Made by a program: the position numbers and the translations under genes. Positions 25,829 to 33,574 of a DNA stretch of 43,732 nt are shown one piece after another (positions within the stretch are counted from its first letter, which is position 1; each line of letters opens with the position of its first letter). Where the stretch lies: the NCBI RefSeq assembly GCF_016786325.1, contig NZ_JADWYU010000150.1, positions 1 to 43,732 of the forward strand. Reading direction: 5' to 3'. The DNA is from Frankia nepalensis (GTDB lineage Bacteria > Actinomycetota > Actinomycetes > Frankiales > Frankiaceae). The notes under the pieces are model-generated. The model had not been told where the DNA came from. It searched no databases and saw nothing but the letters and a program-made list of their open reading frames with translations.

Positions 25829-27481
25829 TCAGTGCTCGAGGCCGAAGTGCATGCGCCGGTAGGGCGCGCTGATGACGTTGCGCGAGATGCGGCAGTCGAT
25901 GAGCATCGGCCCGGTCCCGGCGAGGAACTCGTCGACCAGGGGCCCGAGCTCCTTCGCGTCGGTGATGACCGCGCCCGGGCAGCCAAAGGCCCGGGCGACG
26001 GCGGCGATGTCCGTCGGCGGGTTCGCGCCCAGGTCGGGCTCGAAGCCCTTGGCGCGCAGCTTGTGGAACTCGGCTCCGTACGCCTGGTCGTTGAGGATGA
26101 GCGCGAGCACCCGCGTCCCGCGCCGCGCGAGGCCCTCCAGCTCGCCGGCGTTCATCAGGAGGCTGCCGTCGCCCTCGACGAGCACGACCGGCCGGTCGGG
26201 TCGAGCGGCGGCGGCCCCGAGCGCGAGCGGCAGGCCCTGGCCGATGGCGCCGAAGTGGTAGCCGAACAACTGGGGCTCGTAGCGCCGCGCCATGTGCATG
26301 ATCGGAAAGGCCCAGAAATGGCCGCCGCCGATGACCAGCCCGGCAACCTCGGGCAGGCGCCGTTCCAGTTCCTCGCACACCTCGCGCGGGTCGGCCGTGC
26401 CCGGCTCGAGCTCGGGGGTGGACGCGTCGATGGGCCGGTCGCGAATCATCCGGGCGACCTCGGGGGTGCGGTAGCCGGTCCTCGGCGGGTCGCCGCGCAG
26501 CGCCTCCAGCAGCTTCTCGGCGCCGACGCGCGCGTCCGCGAGCAGGTACACGTCCGCCGACCTGCCCGTCGACATCGTGACCTGGGACGCGACGTCCACC
26601 TGGATGACGGCCGCGTTCGGGAACAGGTAGCCGCCCTCGGTGGTGAAGTAGTTCAGGCTCGCGCCGACGGCGACGACGCAGTCGGCCTCGGCGAGCAGCT
26701 CGCCCGCGACCGGTGAGGAGAACAGCCCGGCGACGCCGATGTTGAACGGGTCGGGGTGGAACAGGCCGCGCGCGGGCAGCGTGACGGCCAGCAGCGCGCC
26801 CGCGCGCTCGGCGAGCGCCCGCAGGGCGTCCGCGGCGCCGGCCGCGACCGCGCCCTCGCCGGCGAGGACGACGGGCCGCTCGGCAGCGCGCAGTCGCTCG
26901 ACCGCCGCGCGCAGGACCAACTCGTCCGGCCAGGGGCGTTGCCTGGGGGTCAGGCCGACCGTCGACGGCTCGTAGGCGTAGTCCCATGGGTAGTCGCTGT
27001 TCTGGATGTCGATGTCGACGTCCAGCACGACCGGGATACTGCCGGTGCGCGCGGTCCGGAATGCGGACCGGACCGCGTCGAGCACGGCGTCCGGGCTGCC
27101 CACCGTCTGGTAGGCCGCGCCGGCGAGCTTCGCGACGCCGTGGTGGTCGAAGCGCTGGAGGTTGGTCGAGTCGTCCCTCGAGGGCGCCCCGGTGACCAGC
27201 ACGATCGGCGCGCGCGAGCGGACGGCACTGGTGAGCGAGAGCAGGGCGTTGGCAAGGCCGGGCCCGCAGGTGACCGAGCAGACGGCGGGCGTGCCGCTGG
27301 CGCGTGCGTATCCTTCGGCCTCGGCGACGGTCGCGCTCTCGTGCCGGCTCTGGCGGATGTCGGCGAGGCCGAGGGCGCGCAGCGACGCCACCAGTTCCAT
27401 GTTCGCGTCACCCAGCAGCGAGAACGCGGTCCGGGTGCCCTCGTCGAGGATCGCGCGGGCGACGGCTTCGTAAACCTTCAT
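25829..27481 (-). CDS. ThDP-dependent enzyme, acetolactate synthase-like family
   Basis: A 550-residue ThDP enzyme with three domains. The N-terminal domain carries the activating Glu48 in RHESATVAEAEGYARASG. The middle domain follows (about 190-330). The C-terminal domain has the Mg/ThDP motif GDG...ND (Asp438 in EGDGSLL, then ILNDQAYG). Family reactions include 2-oxo-acid decarboxylation, carboligation and acyl-CoA lysis. The protein does not carry features I can tie to one of these. Its ATG overlaps the CoxG-like stop (ATGA, 27478-27481), implying coupled translation, and an aldehyde dehydrogenase follows, which favours a reaction that yields an aldehyde. Confidence 0.88.
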   Translation of the reverse strand: MKVYEAVARAILDEGTRTAFSLLGDANMELVASLRALGLADIRQSRHESATVAEAEGYARASGTPAVCSVTCGPGLANALLSLTSAVRSRAPIVLVTGAPSRDDSTNLQRFDHHGVAKLAGAAYQTVGSPDAVLDAVRSAFRTARTGSIPVVLDVDIDIQNSDYPWDYAYEPSTVGLTPRQRPWPDELVLRAAVERLRAAERPVVLAGEGAVAAGAADALRALAERAGALLAVTLPARGLFHPDPFNIGVAGLFSSPVAGELLAEADCVVAVGASLNYFTTEGGYLFPNAAVIQVDVASQVTMSTGRSADVYLLADARVGAEKLLEALRGDPPRTGYRTPEVARMIRDRPIDASTPELEPGTADPREVCEELERRLPEVAGLVIGGGHFWAFPIMHMARRYEPQLFGYHFGAIGQGLPLALGAAAARPDRPVVLVEGDGSLLMNAGELEGLARRGTRVLALILNDQAYGAEFHKLRAKGFEPDLGANPPTDIAAVARAFGCPGAVITDAKELGPLVDEFLAGTGPMLIDCRISRNVISAPYRRMHFGLEH

Positions 27482-28128
27482 GAACGGTCCTTTCGGCGGG
27501 CGGGCCGCGTCACGAGGCCGCGCAGCCGGGTGAGCCCGGAGCGCAGCATGTCGAGGAAGGTTGAAAAGAGGAGCCGCAGGCCGCTCACCGGAGCGGCGGC
27601 GGGCGGCCTTGACAGCGGGGGAGCCTGGTCGTCGGCTTGGCCATCCGGTTCGTCCGCCGCCTGGACGGCGTTCTCGATGTATGCGGACAGATTGGCGGAG
27701 AAGTCCGCCACCATTCTGCGGGCCAGGTGGGCGCCGCCGGTTCTGGCGAACGGCGCGAGCGGCCCGGCGACCTCGATCGTCCCGGTGAGGGAAACTGACG
27801 TCCCGAATCCCTCCCGGGGTGTCACGGTGAAACGGGTGTTTGCCTTCGCGCGCGTCCGGCCCTGGCTGTCGGCGCCGTGCGCGGCGATGCTGCCCTGGCG
27901 CTCGACCTCGTCGAAGCTTGGCGTGACTTCACCACTGAAGGCGACTACGGTAGGACCGAGCTTCACCTTCAGCGCACCCAGCAACGACCCATCCGCGCGT
28001 TCCTCGACGATCTCGGCGCCGGGCATGCAACGTACAACGACCGTTGGGTCGGTCAGCAGCCTCCAGGCGGCCTCCGGCGGTGATTGCACCGGGAACGTTT
28101 CGTCGATCGAAACGGTCGCAACCTGCAT
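27478..28128 (-). CDS. CoxG/SRPBCC family protein
   Basis: A 216-residue protein. Residues of about 1-150 form the SRPBCC ligand-binding fold (FPVQSPPEAAWRLLTDPTVV, then CMPGAEIVE and GALKVKLGPTVVAFSGEV), the CoxG pattern. A Pro/Ala/Asp-rich linker and a hydrophobic, then basic C-terminus (LRLLFSTFLDMLRSGL, ending RPARRKDRS) suggest membrane association. CoxG normally sits beside molybdenum hydroxylases, but here it leads an operon with a ThDP enzyme and an aldehyde dehydrogenase. AAAAGGACG precedes the ATG at 28128. It may deliver a hydrophobic substrate to the enzymes; this is inference. Confidence 0.85.
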   Translation of the reverse strand: MQVATVSIDETFPVQSPPEAAWRLLTDPTVVVRCMPGAEIVEERADGSLLGALKVKLGPTVVAFSGEVTPSFDEVERQGSIAAHGADSQGRTRAKANTRFTVTPREGFGTSVSLTGTIEVAGPLAPFARTGGAHLARRMVADFSANLSAYIENAVQAADEPDGQADDQAPPLSRPPAAAPVSGLRLLFSTFLDMLRSGLTRLRGLVTRPARRKDRS

Positions 28129-28180
28129 CTGAACGTCCTTTTGAATGAATGGTCGCGGCACTTGCGTGCGACCTGACGAA

Positions 28181-28200
28181 TTGATACTATCCTGTATTGG
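28181..28200. promoter_or_regulatory. candidate operator in divergent promoter
   Basis: TTGATACTATCCTGTATTGG contains the inverted repeat ATAC-N6-GTAT. It lies between the divergent CoxG-like and BFD-like genes, in the most AT-rich part of the gap, and resembles the element at 12828-12849 before the GntR gene. Confidence 0.4.
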
Positions 28201-28225
28201 AACGTCAAATCAAACCTTGCGGACA

Positions 28226-28333
28226 ATGTCGTCGATGGCTATCCTCGCGGCAGTCGTAAATTTCTTCCGGCATATTCGTCGCCTATTCTTTCGTGCGCGC
28301 CGGCAAGATTATGAAGAACCGGAGGTCAGGTGA
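28226..28333 (+). CDS. possible 35-residue leader peptide
   Basis: A short frame of 35 residues: a hydrophobic start (MAILAAVVNFF), a basic stretch (RHIRRLFFRARR) and an acidic end. Its TGA overlaps the GTG of the BFD-like gene (GTGA, 28330-28333), an arrangement that often couples translation. The ribosome site is weak and I recognise no family. It could be chance; the amphipathic, membrane-like composition and exact overlap are the only support. Confidence 0.25.
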   Translation: MSSMAILAAVVNFFRHIRRLFFRARRQDYEEPEVR

Positions 28334-30027
28334 CCACAACGTCTCCCGACGTGAGTTCGGCGCTCACCGCCACCCTGGTGAGCCAGGGCGTCACCGCGGT
28401 GTTCGGAAACCCCGGGACGACCGAGCTCCCCCTGGTCGGCGCGATCGGCCGCACACCCGGGCTGTCCTACTACCTGTGCCTCCACGAGAACGTCGCGACG
28501 GGCATGGCCGCGGGCTACGCGATCGCGACGGGCAAGGCCGGGGTCAGCCTGCTGCACGTCGCGCCGGGCATCGCCTGCGGGCTCGGCAACATCTACAACG
28601 CGTTCCGCAACCGGACGCCCCTGGTGGTGCTGTCAGGTCAGCAGGACCGGCGCCACCAACTGCTCAACCCGGTGCTGTACGGCGACCTCGTCAACCTGAT
28701 GCGGCCGGTGACCAAGTGGGCGTGGGAGACCCAGACCGCCGAGGAGGTACCGGTGGCGGTGGGCCGGGCGATCCGCGAGGCGCTGTCCCCGGCGCAGGCA
28801 CCCACGTTCGTGAGCATTCCGCTCGACCTGCAGACAGCCGTCCTGCCTGAGGGACTGCCCGAGCCCGGCGCGCTATCAGTCCCCGCCCTGGGCACGGCGT
28901 CGGCGTCGGCGATCGAGGCCGCGGTCGCGATGCTGCACGCCGCGTCGAGCCCCGCGATCATCGCGGGCGACGTCGTCGGGGCCGGGCGGGCGGTCGACGA
29001 ACTTCGGGCACTCGCCAACGGCCTGGCTGCGGCCGTCTACTGGGAGCCGGTGTCGACGTACGCGAACTACCCGACGTCGGATCCGATGTCCCAGGGGATC
29101 ATGTTCCCGAACGCGAAGAACTTCGAGGAGGTCTTCGCGAGGCACGACGTCGTGCTGGCCTGCGGCCTCGGCCTGCGTGCCCCGGCCGTCTACGGTGGCA
29201 CCAGTTGGTCCACCGCGGGGCACCGCGTCATCGTGCTGACCGACGACAGCGCGCAGGGGCCCGGCGTCGACGTGGACCTGACCCTGCTGGGTGACGTGGC
29301 GGCGACACTGTCCGCGCTGGCCGCCGTGTCCGAGCGGAACCGCACCCCGGCGCTCGCCGAGACGATCGCCGAACGCCACGGCACACTGGTCGAGAAGCAC
29401 AGGGCCGCGCGTGAACGGGTCCTCGCGTCGGCGGCGAAGCGCGCGCTGGACGTGCCGATCAACACCGCGGCGCTGATGACCGCTCTCTATGAGAAGCTGC
29501 CGGACAACGCGACCATCGTCGACGAGTCGTTGTCGAACTCGGCCTGGGTGCAGATGGCCGGCCAGTTCACCGACGAGCTCGGCTATCTCGGCGGCACCAA
29601 GGGCGGCGGCATCGGCTTCGGCCTCCCGGAGGCGGTCGGCGCGGCCATCGGCCGCCCGGACCGTGCCGTGGTCGCCATCATCGGTGACGGGTCGTCGCTG
29701 CATTCGATCCAGGCACTGTGGACGGCCGCGCGCTACCAGGTCCCGATCGTCGTGTGCGTCCTCAACAACGCGAGCTACCGGATCCTCAAGGGCGGCATGA
29801 TGACCGTCGCCGGGGTTGGCGCCGAGGAGGTCGAGAAGGTTCCGGGCATGAACATCACTAACCCGGAGGTCGACTTCGTCGGCCTCGGCCGGTCCTTCGG
29901 TGTCGACGGCGTCCGCGTCGACACCGTCGAGTCCGCGGTGGCCGCGGTTCTCGACGCGGTCGCGTCCCGTGAACCACGGCTCGTGGACATCCAGGTGGAC
30001 CGGAGCATCCGCAAGATCTTCAGCTAG
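28330..30027 (+). CDS. benzoylformate decarboxylase-like ThDP enzyme
   Basis: A 565-residue ThDP enzyme most like benzoylformate decarboxylase: FGNPGTTELPLV, LHENVATGMAAGYA (Glu53), SGQQDRR and a GDG...NN motif with Asp453. His76 in LLHVAPG aligns with the catalytic His70 of benzoylformate decarboxylase. The active-site Ser26 of that enzyme is replaced by Thr in GNPGTTE. It would decarboxylate a 2-oxo acid to an aldehyde, with an aldehyde dehydrogenase encoded in the divergent operon. The GTG start follows GGAGG closely. It heads the 28330-35686 run. The exact substrate is unknown; aryl or branched 2-oxo acids are possible. Confidence 0.85.
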   Translation: MTTTSPDVSSALTATLVSQGVTAVFGNPGTTELPLVGAIGRTPGLSYYLCLHENVATGMAAGYAIATGKAGVSLLHVAPGIACGLGNIYNAFRNRTPLVVLSGQQDRRHQLLNPVLYGDLVNLMRPVTKWAWETQTAEEVPVAVGRAIREALSPAQAPTFVSIPLDLQTAVLPEGLPEPGALSVPALGTASASAIEAAVAMLHAASSPAIIAGDVVGAGRAVDELRALANGLAAAVYWEPVSTYANYPTSDPMSQGIMFPNAKNFEEVFARHDVVLACGLGLRAPAVYGGTSWSTAGHRVIVLTDDSAQGPGVDVDLTLLGDVAATLSALAAVSERNRTPALAETIAERHGTLVEKHRAARERVLASAAKRALDVPINTAALMTALYEKLPDNATIVDESLSNSAWVQMAGQFTDELGYLGGTKGGGIGFGLPEAVGAAIGRPDRAVVAIIGDGSSLHSIQALWTAARYQVPIVVCVLNNASYRILKGGMMTVAGVGAEEVEKVPGMNITNPEVDFVGLGRSFGVDGVRVDTVESAVAAVLDAVASREPRLVDIQVDRSIRKIFS

Positions 30028-30182
30028 GGTGGCGTCGATCTGCCGACGGAACAAAATTGTGTGCTTTCCCGTCTCGACTCTCCCTCGAAACGGGCCGGTG
30101 GTTTCCGCGAAGGCCGGCGCAAGAGCTCAGTCATCCACCGCTCACGCTGGCGCGCGAGCGTGTTCTTCGGAGGTGTGCACAC

Positions 30183-31127
30183 ATGATTCTGCTGCGTTCC
30201 CTGCTTATTGTTCCCAGCCTTCAGCCAAAACTGCTGGAGAAGGCTGCCCGGTCGGCCGCGGACGGTCTGATGATCGAGCTGGAGGACGGTGTTCACCCTT
30301 CGCGGAAGGCGGAGGCGAGGACAGCGGTGGCGAAGTTCCTGCGGACCGCCGAGTTCGGCCAGAAGGAAGTCATGGTCCGAATCAACAGCGTCTACGGGTC
30401 CGAGGGCCAGGAGGACCTCCACGAACTGGTCGCCGCCGGCGTCCTGAACATCATGCTGGCGGAGGTCCGCGGGCCGCGGGACCTCGCGATCGCCGCCGAC
30501 CTGCTGGAGCGTGCCGAGCACGCGAGCGGCCGGGAGATCAACTCGGTCGGCCTGTGGTCGATGGTCGAGACCGCCGCCGCCGTGCAGAACGTCGACGCCA
30601 TCAGCAAGATGCCCCGGCTACGCGGCCTGGCCTTCGGCGGCGGCGACCTGTCCTGCGAGCTGCGGGTGCGCCGGATCGGGATCGGCGGCGACCGGGTGAT
30701 CTGGGACTACCCGTTCGAGCACCTCTACGCCAAGGAGCGCGTGGTCGTCGCGGCGCGGGCCGCCGGCCTCAAGGTGATCGACACCGGCTGGGCGAACATG
30801 CACGACGAGGACGGCACGCGGCACTGCGCGCGGGCGTCGGCCCAGCTCGGCTTCGACGGCTCGTTCGTCATCAGCCCGCGGCAACTCCCGCCGGTCCACG
30901 GCGAGTTCACCCCGTCCGAGCGGGACATCGAGTGGGCGCGCAAGGTCGTCGCGGCCGACGAGGAGGCCCACGCGGTCGGCGAGACCGTCCGGGTGGTCGA
31001 GGGCCAGATGACCGACGGCCCCTTCGTCCGCAGCGCCTACCAGATCCTGGAGCGCGCGAAGGAGGCCGAGGCGCGTGCCGCGGCGCTGACCGAGCTCCAG
31101 CAGCGTGCCCTGGAACCGGCGAAGTGA
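30183..31127 (+). CDS. HpcH/CitE-like lyase, altered active-site motifs
   Basis: A 314-residue TIM-barrel protein of the HpcH/HpaI aldolase-citrate lyase beta family. It keeps LEDGVHPSRKAEAR, MVRINS, WSMVETAAAVQN and GGDLSCEL (Mg and phosphate/CoA sites). The usual PKV strand is AEV (MLAEVRGP) and the usual IHPxQ is ISPRQ, so two conserved positions are changed. CitE-like proteins cleave 3-hydroxy-3-methylglutaryl-, citramalyl- or malyl-CoA-type esters. Whether this protein keeps that activity is open. CGGAGGTG lies before the ATG. Neighbouring crotonase and CoA-transferase genes fit a CoA-ester lyase pathway. Confidence 0.85.
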   Translation: MILLRSLLIVPSLQPKLLEKAARSAADGLMIELEDGVHPSRKAEARTAVAKFLRTAEFGQKEVMVRINSVYGSEGQEDLHELVAAGVLNIMLAEVRGPRDLAIAADLLERAEHASGREINSVGLWSMVETAAAVQNVDAISKMPRLRGLAFGGGDLSCELRVRRIGIGGDRVIWDYPFEHLYAKERVVVAARAAGLKVIDTGWANMHDEDGTRHCARASAQLGFDGSFVISPRQLPPVHGEFTPSERDIEWARKVVAADEEAHAVGETVRVVEGQMTDGPFVRSAYQILERAKEAEARAAALTELQQRALEPAK

Positions 31128-31184
31128 CCGGTTCTGTCTCCCAGGCCGTGGCCGCAATGGCCTTACCGAGCGAGGTGACCACCG

Positions 31185-31994
31185 ATGCCGCCTGACTCCG
31201 CGGGTACCCCCGCCGACGAGCCACCGGTTCTGGTCGAGGATCGCGGCAGCGTCCGCTGGATCTGGTTCAACCGGCCCCGGGTGCACAACGCCCAGAACCT
31301 CGACCTGCTGGAGGCGCTGCAGCGCGCGCTCGACGACGTCGAGCGCAGCGAGACGGTGCGCGTCCTCGTGCTCGGCGGGAAGGGACGATCGTTCAGCGCC
31401 GGTCACGACCTCAAGCAGTCGGCCGAGAACCCGCGGTACCGGGCCAACCAGTCCACCGCCGAGCGCCGGTGGCGGCAGGAATGGCAGATGTTCGTGCGGC
31501 CCGTGGAAAGGATTCGGCAGCTGCCGATCCCGACCATCTGCCGCGCGCAGGGCTACTCGCTCGCCGCCGGCATGATGTTCGTCGAGGCCTGCGACCTGGT
31601 GGTCGCCACGCCGGACGCGGTCTTCGGATCGCCCATCCTCGGGCCGCTGGAGATCAACGACGCCGAGGTGCCGACGTTCGTCCGCAGCGTCGGCGTCCGT
31701 CGCGCGAAGTCCCTGCTCTGGCTGAACGAGCGGCTCGGCGCCGATGAGGCGCTCGCGCTCGGCCTCGTCAACTGGGTGGTGGACCACGACGAGCTGGACA
31801 GGCACATCGAGGTGATCGCCGAGCGCCTGGCGAAGGTCTCCCGGGAGACCCTCGAGCTATCCAAGCTGAGTTTCCAGTTCCTGGCCGCCCGGCAGGGATG
31901 GGACGACTTTGACAGGTATCACTTCCTGTCCCACCAGCTCAGTCACCACACCAGCCCCGCCCTGGACCTCTACCAGCAGCGACTGGACAGCTGA
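31185..31994 (+). CDS. crotonase-superfamily protein (enoyl-CoA hydratase-like)
   Basis: A 269-residue crotonase fold. The oxyanion-hole motif FSAGHDLK (Gly73-His74) and AQGYSLAAGMMF are present. The two Glu residues of classical hydratase (CEL and PE positions) are not: they read MFVEACD and FGSPIL. It is therefore unlikely to be a simple enoyl-CoA hydratase. Isomerase, hydrolase, decarboxylase or CoA-binding roles are alternatives. GAGGTGA precedes the ATG, and 57 bases separate it from the CitE-like gene. The crotonase at 42575 has the same unusual pattern. Confidence 0.85.
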   Translation: MPPDSAGTPADEPPVLVEDRGSVRWIWFNRPRVHNAQNLDLLEALQRALDDVERSETVRVLVLGGKGRSFSAGHDLKQSAENPRYRANQSTAERRWRQEWQMFVRPVERIRQLPIPTICRAQGYSLAAGMMFVEACDLVVATPDAVFGSPILGPLEINDAEVPTFVRSVGVRRAKSLLWLNERLGADEALALGLVNWVVDHDELDRHIEVIAERLAKVSRETLELSKLSFQFLAARQGWDDFDRYHFLSHQLSHHTSPALDLYQQRLDS

Positions 31995-32049
31995 CCCGCC
32001 CTGGGAAGGACGTGGACGGCGACAGGGCATGACGGCCTGATCCCGCTGA

Positions 32050-32082
32050 TCTGGTGCCCGCCAGCGCTCGGCGGGCACCAGA
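32050..32082 (+). terminator. 13-bp hairpin, probable terminator
   Basis: TCTGGTGCCCGCC (32050-32062) pairs exactly with GGCGGGCACCAGA (32070-32082) around a 7-base loop. It lies 55 bases after the crotonase stop and before the CoA-transferase, so the run may be split here. Confidence 0.6.
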
Positions 32083-32167
32083 CGGCGCCGATGCCAACAC
32101 CTGGTCGCCGCGACGGCGGCCTCGCGCCGACGCCCGACCCCTATTCCCTGGAGGTGGAACAACCACG

Positions 32168-32239
32168 ATGCGGTGGCCTTGTCCGTCATGGGAGCACGAG
32201 GGCGGCCAGTTCTTGCCGCGGCCCGCGGGGGGCGGCTGA
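32168..32239 (+). CDS. possible 23-residue leader peptide before CoA-transferase
   Basis: A short frame MRWPCPSWEHEGGQFLPRPA... of 23 residues behind the strongest ribosome site nearby (GGAGGTGG, ten bases before its ATG). Its TGA overlaps the CoA-transferase ATG (TGATG, 32237-32241), so ribosomes could re-start on that gene. The CoA-transferase itself has only a G-rich stretch before its ATG. I recognise no family; the peptide may serve only to couple or regulate translation. Confidence 0.35.
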   Translation: MRWPCPSWEHEGGQFLPRPAGGG

Positions 32240-33396
32240 TGACGACCCAGGCACGCTGGCCGTGCTCACCGGCAAACAGCGGGCGCCCGCTCCACGGCGT
32301 CAAGATCCTGGACCTGTCCCGCGTCCTGGCGGGGCCCTTCTGCACAATGATCCTCGCCGACCTGGGTGCCGACGTCGTCAAGGTCGAAGCTCCGGGAGGC
32401 GACGAAACCCGCCGCTGGGGGCCGCCCTTCTTCCAGGGCACGGCGGCGTACTACTTCGGGCCCAACCGGAACAAGTGGGGTGTCGTCGCCGACCTCGCCA
32501 GCCCGGCCGGCCGGGAACGGCTCGACGCCCTGCTGGTGGAAGCCGACGTCGTCGTGCACAACTTCACCGGCGAGATCGCGGCACGCCTTGGCGTGGAGTG
32601 GGAGCGGGTAGTCCGGATCAACCCGCGCATCGTCCACCTGACACTGTCCGGGTTCGGACCCGAGGAGCCGGAGCGCCGCGGCTACGACCTCATCGTGCAG
32701 GCTCTCGGCGGGATCATGGCGGTCACCGGTGAAGCGGACGGAGGCCCGGTAAAGGTCGGCGTCCCGATCGCGGATCTCACCGCCGGGCTGTACGCGGTCA
32801 GCGCCGTCACGGCGGCACTGTACGAACGCGACCGGACCGGTTCGGGCACCCCGATACACGTCTCGCTGTACGAGGCGATGCTGTCGTTGCTCTCGAACCA
32901 GGCGGCTGGCTGGTTTCTCGCGTCGGCCTCGGCGGAGCGCATGGGCACGGAGCACCCACACGTGGTGCCCTACGGGGTCTATCCGACCAGGACGAGCCCG
33001 ATCGTGATCGCGGCTGGGACAGATGGCCAGTTCCGGGAGCTCTGCTCGGTGCTCGGGCGTCCCGAACTCGCCGCCGATGCGCGCTTCGGGTCGAACAGCG
33101 CGCGCGTCGCGCACCGGACCGAACTGCGCAAGGAGCTCGAGCAGGCCCTGGCCGAACGCGCGGCCAGCGAGTGGGCTGAGGTGCTGGATCGCCGTGGCGT
33201 ACCGAACGGTGTCGTGCGCGCGGTGCCCGAGGCACTCACCGCGCCCGAGGCGCGGTCGGTGCGGACCGTGAGCCACCCCAATCTCGGTGACATCACGCTG
33301 GCAATGACGCCCATCCGGGTCGGCGGGCAGATTCTCGAGCCCTATATGGCGCCACCGACGCTGGGCGAGCACGACAGGGTCGTCTTCCCGGACTAG
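32239..33396 (+). CDS. CaiB/BaiF family (class III) CoA-transferase
   Basis: A 385-residue class III CoA-transferase with LHGVKILDLSRVLAGPF and GADVVKVEAPGGDETRRWG at the N-terminus, and the catalytic Asp179 in VPIADLTAGLYAV. The start at 32239 is chosen because family similarity begins there; a GTG at 32173 in frame would add 22 unconserved residues. It would activate a free acid by CoA transfer. It is distinct from the CoA-transferases at 10250 and 21139. The HpcH-like and crotonase genes upstream and the acyl-CoA synthetase downstream place it in CoA-ester metabolism. Confidence 0.92.
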   Translation: MTTQARWPCSPANSGRPLHGVKILDLSRVLAGPFCTMILADLGADVVKVEAPGGDETRRWGPPFFQGTAAYYFGPNRNKWGVVADLASPAGRERLDALLVEADVVVHNFTGEIAARLGVEWERVVRINPRIVHLTLSGFGPEEPERRGYDLIVQALGGIMAVTGEADGGPVKVGVPIADLTAGLYAVSAVTAALYERDRTGSGTPIHVSLYEAMLSLLSNQAAGWFLASASAERMGTEHPHVVPYGVYPTRTSPIVIAAGTDGQFRELCSVLGRPELAADARFGSNSARVAHRTELRKELEQALAERAASEWAEVLDRRGVPNGVVRAVPEALTAPEARSVRTVSHPNLGDITLAMTPIRVGGQILEPYMAPPTLGEHDRVVFPD

Positions 33397-33574
33397 CCAG
33401 CAGAAAGGTGCCACAGCTGGGAGAGCCGGCCCAAACGACGTGGTGATCGGACGCGGCGCTTCCGCGGCGGACCACCGTGCGCGGCGCGCGGTCCAGGATG
33501 CCGCGGCCATCCGGAAATTCCACCGTCGGCGTCGCGCGTCGGCGAGAGAACACGAGACCATCAGGAGGCGCGAC

